Origin: a virus
Direction: 5' to 3' (one strand)
Virus record (IMG/VR): IMGVR_UViG_3300009158_000217
Location: 1-22,644 of that record
Length of the DNA: 22,644 nt
Under the pieces are notes generated by a model. That model had not been told where the DNA came from. It was given only the letters and a program-made list of their open reading frames with translations, and made no database searches. Numbering within the stretch: position 1 is the stretch's first letter; each line of letters opens with the position of its first letter. Both the position numbers and the translations under genes were made by a program. Positions 1 to 7,800 of the stretch are shown piece after piece.

Positions 1-799
1 AATAGATTGCGGCACTGGCAGGCACTGGGATACCGACCTGAACATATGCGTAGATGACACTAAGGCGGCACTAGTCTGTCCTGCCGGTGAGCATGAAGAA
101 GCCGGTATATGCGTAAAAGACACTGTTACCCCTCCGGTATGCGCTGAAGGGTTTGAGCTAAATGACGCCAAAGATGCTTGTATTCCTGTGGTTACGGTTG
201 TAGATAAAAAGTGTAATGCTGGATTTGTCTTTGACGAAGCTGAACAGAAATGCGTACCGATAGATTGCGGCACCGGCTATCACTGGGATCCTGAGCTTAA
301 TCAATGCATGGAAGATACAGTTACGTGCGGCGCTGGTTATCATTGGGATTCAGAACTAAATCAGTGCATGGAGGATACGGTTCAATGTAGCGCTGGCTAT
401 CACTGGGATCCCGAACTAAAGCAGTGCATGCAAGATACGCCTGCTGCATGCCCAACGGGGTATACCCGTAACTCAGAGGGTGTCTGCGTTCTAAATACGC
501 CTACCACCTGCCCAACTGGGTTCCACAAAGATAGCACGGGGAATTGTGTAGCGAATACCAAGACGGGGACAACCACCACGCTTCCGACAATTACTGGCGG
601 CACTACCACCACTACAGAGACTCCGTTTTACGCCGGAGCTATGGACGAGTTTGATTTATTTGCCACGATGGATGAGTTGTTGCATCCAAAAGCTCAGCAA
701 AATCCGCAAGAGGATACTAAAATGGCTGATGGCGGGTATTTAGATCACATGCTGGCGGAGCCAATGTCGGTGGACGATCTGCTAAAACTCTTACGCTAA
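1..799 (+). CDS. Cysteine-rich tandem-repeat protein (5' partial), putative virion-associated
   Basis: The reading frame is open from base 2 of the window, so the true start lies upstream; the first ATG inside the window (188) falls in the middle of the repeats and is not the start. At least nine repeats of about 20 residues follow the pattern C-x2-G-[YFH]-x8/9-C-[VM]-x-[DN]-T, each with two cysteines (first Cys codons at 8, 77, 140, 212, 266, 326, 386, 449, 509). They are followed by a Thr-rich linker and an acidic/Leu-rich tail that contains MADGGYLDHM. Three consecutive repeats are nearly identical (GYHWD...LxQCM.DT). Two Cys per unit would suit small disulphide-bonded modules, although a cytoplasmic phage protein would have to form them late or bind metal instead. 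I do not recognise the family. The gene lies 10 bases before the next gene and is probably in the same late operon. A virion role is inferred from position and from the shared Gly-Gly motif. Confidence 0.75.
   Translation, partial: IDCGTGRHWDTDLNICVDDTKAALVCPAGEHEEAGICVKDTVTPPVCAEGFELNDAKDACIPVVTVVDKKCNAGFVFDEAEQKCVPIDCGTGYHWDPELNQCMEDTVTCGAGYHWDSELNQCMEDTVQCSAGYHWDPELKQCMQDTPAACPTGYTRNSEGVCVLNTPTTCPTGFHKDSTGNCVANTKTGTTTTLPTITGGTTTTTETPFYAGAMDEFDLFATMDELLHPKAQQNPQEDTKMADGGYLDHMLAEPMSVDDLLKLLR
8..568 (+). repeat. In-frame tandem repeats, mostly 60-bp period, encoding Cys-rich modules
   Basis: Nine units are spaced 69, 63, 72, 54, 60, 60, 63 and 60 bases apart, all multiples of three. The units at 266, 326 and 386 are nearly identical at DNA level, and the unit at the window start resembles them too. 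The similarity is in-frame and continuous, without spacers, so this is coding repeat expansion, not a CRISPR array. Recent duplication of the central units is the simplest explanation for their near identity. Confidence 0.85.
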
Positions 800-809
800 A
801 GGAATTGAT

Positions 810-3041
810 ATGGTCATGGTTTGCACACAGGTAGATACAGGCACTACTGACAAGTACGGAGATCCGGTCTACGAAACCCAATGCTCTGATGATGGGACTG
901 AAAACCCAGATACCACCACGCAAGACCCCAATGAGAACTTTATTCCTTCGTGGGAGAACAGAACAGTAGCAGATACACCGTTTGACTACAACGAATTTAT
1001 CAGAACCCATCCTGATTTTGCGGACGGGATCGCTAGTTCTGGTTTAACTGATGCGGAAAAAGCCACCATAGCCGAGCTTAAGAAAGACCCAAGCGTCTTT
1101 GACAAAATTTTAAAGCAGGGTAAAGCGGTTTTTGTTAATTCAGATGGTACGTTAAATTGGGCGGCATTGGCAACCACCGGACTGGCGGTCAAGAACATGA
1201 TAAGTGGTCAAGGGTCGTCCGCTGGCTACAATAAAGCGGTTCCAGTAGTAGATGCCACACGCGCTCAACTGCAATATGATGATCCAAATCGCGCTCCCGG
1301 ATCTGGTGGTCGGCAGTACCTTACCGATACACAGTATTCTAAAACTGGTGATCCAGTAGCTTCAGCAGCAGCAAAAACTGCCACTGAAGGGCAGGCAGCA
1401 GGCATACTAGGCGCATACAGGCCGGTGGCTGCTCCCGCAGTAAACCCGTGGGCGGGAAAAATGAAAACTAGCTGGAATTCAGCGCCTGTTGCGGCTAAAA
1501 CCAATGCTGCCAATACTACGGCGGCGAGTGAAAACCAGACTGATTACGATAAAACGTTTGAGGGTATTCAGCAACTGCTTGGCAGAACAGGCTCACAAGG
1601 GATCCCAGACGAGTATAAGAAATATGTCAATGTTGATGACACTGGGGTGGCGGCTCCCGGTACGTCTATTGGTGATTTTTCCGGTACAACAGACAAGAGA
1701 CAAAGACAAGGCCCGGGAAGTATTGTAGATGAGGGTTTTAGTAGGGGCTATAACCCACAAACACCAGAAGAAATAGCGGCTGGGCGACGAGACTTGGATG
1801 AAAAAATTGCAGCTAATTCACAAACTGCCCAGTCTCAGGCTGGGGATATGCAAAAAATGGCCGATTCTATGCAAAGACAATATGCTCAAGGTGGCTTAAT
1901 GGCTGCACATGGACGATATCTACAAGGCGGTACAGACGGGATGGCGGACAAGATTCCAAGCAGTATTGATGGCGACCAGCCTGCTGCCTTGAGTCATGGT
2001 GAGTTTGTTATTCCTGCTGATGTGGTTTCACATTTAGGCAACGGCAACTCAGACGCTGGTGCAGAAAAACTGTACGAAATGATGGCCCGTATTCGCAAGG
2101 CCCGCACTGGGAACTCGGATCAGGGTAAGAAAATCAACCCAGACAAGTTCATGCCCGGTGGTTTGGCTAACTCCAGCTACGCTACTGGCGGTAATGTCCA
2201 GCATTTTGATACCGGCGGCATCCCCTTAGATGTATCCACATCTAAAGGTCTAGCTCCTTGGGCTGGCGATTATGTGACTAATATGCTGGGAGAGGGCGCT
2301 GCTTTGGCTAAAGCCCCGATGCAAGTTTATGGTGGGCCACTTACGGCAGGTGCATCTAACCTACAGCAGCAAGGGTTTGCGGGAATTAGCGATGTAGCAC
2401 AGGCTGGGTACGATCCCGCTAAATTTACTTCTGGTACGTTTGACACTACTGCTGCGAATAAGTACATGAACCCGTACTTGCAAGCATCGCTCAACCCACA
2501 GTTAGCAGAAGCTCGTCGTCAGTCTGAGATCACGCAACTGGGTAATGCTGGTAGAGCTACGCAAGCCGGTGCGTTTGGTGGTGGTCGCCAAGCTATTATG
2601 GACGCAGAATCGCAGCGTTCACTGGGCGCAAACCTTGCCAACATCACTGGTACGGGCTACAACACGGCTTATGATAAAGCCCAGCAACAGTTCAATACTG
2701 AGCAGGGTCGCAGTATGGACGTTCAAAATGCTGAAGAAGCTTCTCGCAAATACAGCGCAGACTACGGGCTTAAATCTTTGAGTGATTTGATGGCTGCTGG
2801 TGCAACAGAGCGCGGGATTGCTGCAGAAGGCATTGCTGCAGACAAGAAACAGTTTGAAGAGCAAGCTCAGCATCCGTTCAATATGGTGGAGTTCCAACGC
2901 AAGTTGGTTGAAGGACTTCCGATTGGGTCGTCAACAGTCAGTACTAATCCAGATGACATCTCCAAAATTAAATCAGACATAGCTGGATTGGCAGCTATGT
3001 ATCAAACTTTGTCTAATCTTGGCATTAAACCTGCGAACTGA
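810..3041 (+). CDS. Putative virion structural/ejected protein with GG-motif domain
   Basis: This is a 743-aa protein. The ATG at 810 follows AAAGGA, which overlaps the stop of the preceding gene, with a 6-base spacer. The N-terminal half is Ala/Gly/Asp/Gln-rich. Residues about 358-434 form a recognisable module found in aquatic phage virion proteins: YAQGGLMAAHG, then GGTDGMADKIP, SHGEFVIPADVVSHLG and an Arg/Lys-rich helix. More Gly-Gly motifs follow (MPGGL, YATGG, DTGGI). The C-terminal third contains YMNPYLQ (about 552) and GAFGGGRQA (about 587) within helical sequence rich in Gln and Ala. That pattern occurs in phage internal or ejected proteins and tail-associated proteins. There is no signal peptide. 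The function is inferred from context (between two other putative virion genes) and from those motifs; I cannot say whether it is an internal core or a tail component. Confidence 0.75.
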   Translation: MVMVCTQVDTGTTDKYGDPVYETQCSDDGTENPDTTTQDPNENFIPSWENRTVADTPFDYNEFIRTHPDFADGIASSGLTDAEKATIAELKKDPSVFDKILKQGKAVFVNSDGTLNWAALATTGLAVKNMISGQGSSAGYNKAVPVVDATRAQLQYDDPNRAPGSGGRQYLTDTQYSKTGDPVASAAAKTATEGQAAGILGAYRPVAAPAVNPWAGKMKTSWNSAPVAAKTNAANTTAASENQTDYDKTFEGIQQLLGRTGSQGIPDEYKKYVNVDDTGVAAPGTSIGDFSGTTDKRQRQGPGSIVDEGFSRGYNPQTPEEIAAGRRDLDEKIAANSQTAQSQAGDMQKMADSMQRQYAQGGLMAAHGRYLQGGTDGMADKIPSSIDGDQPAALSHGEFVIPADVVSHLGNGNSDAGAEKLYEMMARIRKARTGNSDQGKKINPDKFMPGGLANSSYATGGNVQHFDTGGIPLDVSTSKGLAPWAGDYVTNMLGEGAALAKAPMQVYGGPLTAGASNLQQQGFAGISDVAQAGYDPAKFTSGTFDTTAANKYMNPYLQASLNPQLAEARRQSEITQLGNAGRATQAGAFGGGRQAIMDAESQRSLGANLANITGTGYNTAYDKAQQQFNTEQGRSMDVQNAEEASRKYSADYGLKSLSDLMAAGATERGIAAEGIAADKKQFEEQAQHPFNMVEFQRKLVEGLPIGSSTVSTNPDDISKIKSDIAGLAAMYQTLSNLGIKPAN

Positions 3042-3051
3042 AGGTTAAATT

Positions 3052-4797
3052 ATGAATCTCGTTAAAGCACAAGAATACGCGCAAGCACTTCCCCTTGCCG
3101 AATTGCAAAAATACGCAAACGGGCTTGACCCGGATATGCTACCGGCATGGCTTGCCACTGCCGAGATACAGGCTAAAGAAAAACGCAGCCAAATGGCAAA
3201 CAATTTGCGTGGAGCCGCGCAAGGCCCCCAGCCTAGCATCAAAGAACAGATTGAGCAAAAGGCTGGGTTGATGGCAGCGCAACAGCCGGGAATGACTCCC
3301 GGTGCCCCACAAATGCAGCCCCAAGCGCCACCTACTATGATGGCTGCTCATGGTGGGTTAACGCGTCTACCCTCACACTTTAACTTTGACGGCGGCGGCA
3401 TCGTAGCATTCGCTACTGGTGATAAAGTTAAAGAACCAGAAGAAAGTTTAAGCGAGCGGTATGGGGCGATTCCAAAACTTGCTGCGGAATTTGGAGTGCC
3501 AATTTGGATGTACCGCCAAGCCGCAGAAGTCGCATCACAAACAGGCACTACTGTTGGGCAAATCCTAAAGACTATGTTGGGCGACGCTGCGGGAAGTGCG
3601 GCAAACGTAGCCAAAGTAGCTGGTACGGCTCCCGGCCTAGCAGTTCTGGCGGGCGGTATACCCGCTACTCAGTTTGCAAATGACGTAATGGCAAACAACC
3701 CTAAGTTGCAAGAAGCGTATGCCGACATGGGGGCTATGGGCGGCGCTATGGATCCAGAAGGTGCTATGGCTGCAGCTATGTACCAACAAGCGGCTGCTAA
3801 CAAAACTAAAGCTACGCCCACTATTCCTGAAGATTTGGGACGTGAGGGCACCAGAGTGGGTAGGGGGATTGATAGTTCCCCCAATCTTGTTTTAGGTTCG
3901 GGCAAACCACCCGGCGCTCCTAGACCCCCGGGTTTACCCGGAGCCGCTAAACCTCCCGTTGCTGGCAGCCCCCCAGCAGCCCCAGCAGGGCCACCCCCAG
4001 ACAGCGCACAAGCTATGGCTATGCAGGCGCTTAAAGAACAGGCCATCCCCATGACGCAGGATGCCGCTATTGCTGAGCGTCGGGCTGGGGAGAAAGCTTT
4101 TGGTTTGGATAAACCTGCCGGTGAAGACCAAATGGCTCGGATTGACGCGCTCAATAAAAAGTATGAAAGTTCTAAACCAACAGGTTTGCAAGAGCTAATT
4201 CAAATGCTGGGGCAGTCTAGTCAGTACAAAGGTATGTCCGGTATGGCTCCTGCATACACCGCTATGGAAGCCCAGAAACGTGCCGCCGATTTAGCGCATG
4301 CCAAGGAGATCAACACACTGATGAGTGGCGTAGAAGGCACTCGCCGTGGAGAATCTACTGCTGGTCTGACTGGCGCTGGCACTACATTGGAGAAAAACCG
4401 GGAGCAGACTAACACGCTCAACAAAGAACGCATGCAGAGCTTGGCGGCTATGGCGGGCAATGAAACCCATGAGCGCTCAAGCAGATATACGGCTGATATG
4501 CATTACAAAGCGGCTATGGCTCAAGCGGCTAATGCAGACCGACGTCAAGATGCGGCTGAAAAACGTGCCGTTATGGATTCATTTAAGGTACGTCTCGCCG
4601 CCATCGACCGTGAGCTGGTGCCGCTAGAGAAGTCTATGATGCAAAAAGACAAAGACCTTGCTGCGGGATACCGAGCTGAAAAAGCCGGTTTAACTAAAGC
4701 ATTGGACGAAGCTTCAGGAATAGCTACAATGGTGCCAGCCCCTAGCGCAACACGCCCTAGCGGAACCAAACCACCACTAAGCTCATTCCAGAGGTAG
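3052..4797 (+). CDS. Putative virion protein, Pro-rich with C-terminal coiled coil
   Basis: This is a 581-aa protein. Its ATG is preceded by AAGGT with a 6-base spacer, 10 bases after the previous stop. The N-terminus (residues 1-60) is helical and resembles the start of phage proteins encoded beside ejected proteins. A Gln/Pro/Met-rich stretch and the motif MMAAHGGL...FDGGGI (about residues 98-120) come next. Then there is an Ala/Gly-rich hydrophobic stretch (about 175-215), a very Pro-rich linker (about 282-320), and a long, highly charged Ala/Glu/Lys/Arg C-terminus (about 450-565) likely to form coiled coil. The GG motifs link it to its two upstream neighbours. A structural or ejection-complex role is inferred from composition and position; no enzyme motif is visible. 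It is followed after 4 bases by the giant polyvalent gene, which implies co-translation. Confidence 0.7.
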   Translation: MNLVKAQEYAQALPLAELQKYANGLDPDMLPAWLATAEIQAKEKRSQMANNLRGAAQGPQPSIKEQIEQKAGLMAAQQPGMTPGAPQMQPQAPPTMMAAHGGLTRLPSHFNFDGGGIVAFATGDKVKEPEESLSERYGAIPKLAAEFGVPIWMYRQAAEVASQTGTTVGQILKTMLGDAAGSAANVAKVAGTAPGLAVLAGGIPATQFANDVMANNPKLQEAYADMGAMGGAMDPEGAMAAAMYQQAAANKTKATPTIPEDLGREGTRVGRGIDSSPNLVLGSGKPPGAPRPPGLPGAAKPPVAGSPPAAPAGPPPDSAQAMAMQALKEQAIPMTQDAAIAERRAGEKAFGLDKPAGEDQMARIDALNKKYESSKPTGLQELIQMLGQSSQYKGMSGMAPAYTAMEAQKRAADLAHAKEINTLMSGVEGTRRGESTAGLTGAGTTLEKNREQTNTLNKERMQSLAAMAGNETHERSSRYTADMHYKAAMAQAANADRRQDAAEKRAVMDSFKVRLAAIDRELVPLEKSMMQKDKDLAAGYRAEKAGLTKALDEASGIATMVPAPSATRPSGTKPPLSSFQR

Positions 4798-4801
4798 CAC
4801 A

Positions 4802-7800
4802 ATGGCATTTGACGTCAACGCCGCACGAAAAGCCGGGTACTCAGACCAAGATATTGCAGAGTACTTAGGGCAACAAAAGAAATTCGATGCGGCGGGGGCG
4901 ATCAGTGCTGGTTATGCCCCATCTGAGCTTATCAACTACCTAAACCCAAAAGAATCCACGATCGGCAGTGAGCTGGTCCGTGGCGGCAAGCAAGTTTTAT
5001 CCTCTGCCCGTACTGGTTTAGAGAGCTTGTTTGACAAAAACAAAGCAGCTACCGAAGGTGTTGCCCGTAGCGAAGCCATTGGACAAGAAGCCGGTATCGG
5101 CCCATCGCTAGACGCCGTACAAAAAGCATATCAAGACAAAGGCGTACTGTCTGCCGCAGGTGAAGCCGTATCTCAAATCCCTCGTGCGTTGGCTGGGCAG
5201 GGCGCAAACCTTGCCACCATGTATGCCGGAAGTAAAGCAGGTGCCGCTGCTGGTGCCCCGTTTGGTGTACGAGGCCGCATCGTTGGTGGTGCAGCGGGTG
5301 CAGCGGGTGCATTGCTTCCTCAGTTTATGGGGCAGACTGTTGAGACCCAAGCCGGTGAGCAGATGGAGCGTGGCGAAGCCGTAGATATCGACCGTACTAA
5401 AGCATACACAGCCGCCGCTGGTATGGCAGCGCTAGAAGGTGCAGGTACTGCATTTACCTTAGGTAAACGAGTTGTCAAAGGTATTCTTGGCATTGCTGAT
5501 GATGCCGCCCTCGTTACAGCCAAATCACAAGCCGAGTTAGTCAAAGCCGCCGAGCGTTCGCTGGCTGCATCTGTAGGGCGTGGTGTTACCCGTGGTACTG
5601 CTGAGATACCCGTAGAAGTTGGGCAAGAGATTATTGATCGCTACCAGTCGGGTCAAGACCTGACCTCCCCCGAAGCTATCAAGGCGTATGGCGAAGCCGC
5701 ATACATGGCGACTTTAGTGGGCGGCACTGTTGGTGGTGTATCTGGTCCGTTAGAGCGCAGTCAAGCCCGTGGTCAAGTCGAACAACAGAAACGTGAAGCT
5801 CAACAGACCGCCGCAAGAACTGAACAGGAACGTATTGCGGGGCAGGGTGCCCAGTTACCGCCCGAAGCGCCCGTAGGTACACAAGGTACGTTGTTTACCA
5901 AAGAAGATTTAGCGGGGGTAGACAAACGGAAAGGGGCTACGATTGAGCCTACGCCTGTGCCACCACAGACACCGCGTCCCCCTACACCTCCCGCAGCACA
6001 GGGCGAACAACTCGGCCTAGGTTTAGACTTTGAGCGTGACTATGCTGACCTCGTGAAAGAGCGTGAGCGTCTTAAGCAGGCTCCACAGACCCCCGAAGTT
6101 AAGGCGCGTATAGCCGAACTGACAGACCAAGTAGAGTCCTTGCATGAGATGGAGATTGGCAAGATTCGCGCAGAGAAAACGCTTGATACGGAGGCCAAAG
6201 ATAGGTTTCCCGGACTTACCGCAGAACCTACGCAGGCTGGGTTGTTTCCTGAGATTGACGTTGTTCGGCCTACGCCCGAAGCGCCCCCTGCACCACGAAC
6301 CGCTGCAACCGCTAATGACGCGCAGGCTATACAACGCGCCCAAGACCAGCAAGCGCAAGAGGCTGCAGACGCCGCGCAAAAAGAACAAGAGCGCAAGGGC
6401 GGTCAGTATCGGCTGCCATTGCGTACGGTGCCCGAAAGTAGGGACGTAGGACGGGGCTTAACTATCCCAGCACGCCCCGATGAACTCACCATGCAGGACT
6501 TAGAAGACATCGGATTTCCAATGCGTTCTGCCAAAACATGGTTGGAACAAAACGTTGTTGGTAAGACACCGGCTGAGATTCAAGTACTTGTAGCTAACAA
6601 TCCTGACCTATTATTAGAAAAGGGTACTCGCGCTCAGATATTAAAATACCTGACTGCGCCCGTACCTGAAGGATATAAGGAGGCACCCCGTGTCACGCCC
6701 ATTACCCCGCCGAATAAGCCTCAGCAACAACCTCAGCCCAGAGGAGGTAAGCCAAGCGTGGGAGTACCTAGTCAGCCTGCCGGAGTACAGCCCGTTCAAC
6801 CCGGAGCCGGAGTTTCCCCCGCCGCCAGAGCACCTACAGCACCTGTCGGACTCGGACTGGCACCTGCTGGACAACCTGCTGGCACGGGAGTTGTCCCTAA
6901 AAGCGCACCTGCCCCTACACTAAAATCAAATGCACCTGAAACACCAACGGTGGCTGCTAAACCGGCTCCTGCGCCTACCCCTGCCAAAGTCGTGGAAACA
7001 CCGGCTGCTCCTAAAGCTGCTGAAACTGTAAAGAGCCGATACGAACGACTGCTAGATGTTTCTAATAACGAGTCCATACCCGTTGCAACGCGCAAGCAAG
7101 CCGAAAAACAAATGGACTTGTTGGATGACCCAACAATGAACAGGGGCAAGGCAGACCGCAAAGCTAACGAAGACTACGCCGATAGATTCTTAACTCGTGT
7201 AGAAGGGCTTAAGTCAGTCGCCATTGCCGAAGGTCAATCGTTAGACAACCTAAAAGATGAAGTTAAAAACGCCAAGGGTGTTCTAGGTACTGCCCTGCGT
7301 CGCATGGTTGAGTCCGGCAAGGTTGTGTTGGAAGATGCGCACCCATCCGGCAAAAAAATTGGCGGTGTATACGACGGCGAGAAAGTTACGCTGTATGCAA
7401 ACGGAATCCCTTCCGGTCAATCCATAGCGGTTGCCTTGCATGAAGTCGGTGCTCACCTTGGCATGCAGAGATTGTTAGGTAAGAAGCAATACAACGCCGT
7501 GATTGATCGCATCTTGGATATGGTTGCCAAGGCGGATGGGTCTATCGAGGCTGATATAGCGCAGCGTGCGTACAAACGCATTCCTGTGTCTGACTTTAAG
7601 CGCGGTGTAGGGCGTGACGAGATGGTTGCCTACTTTGTTGAGGAGATGGCAAAAGCCGAAGTCGACGGTACCTTACCAAAAATTGGCCCCATGCGTGTCC
7701 TGTGGAACCAGATTAGGACTGCAATCGTTACATCAATCAACAAAGCATTAGGTACTAATTTTGGGGTAAAAGACTTCTCTGCCCAAGACATATTTGATAT

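Noticed and set aside
8-568. CRISPR array at the left edge
   Set aside because: The repeats are contiguous, in-frame and diverged, with no unique spacers; they encode Cys-rich protein modules.
3669-4154. 161-codon ORF on the - strand opposite the 581-aa gene
   Set aside because: It is antisense of the Pro/Gly/Ala-rich region, with low-complexity Ala/Gly/Pro composition and no start signal.
6144-6449. 101-codon + strand ORF in the +1 frame of the polyvalent gene
   Set aside because: It is very Arg/Leu/Pro-rich, with no Shine-Dalgarno and no structured pattern, unlike the nested ORF at 6690.
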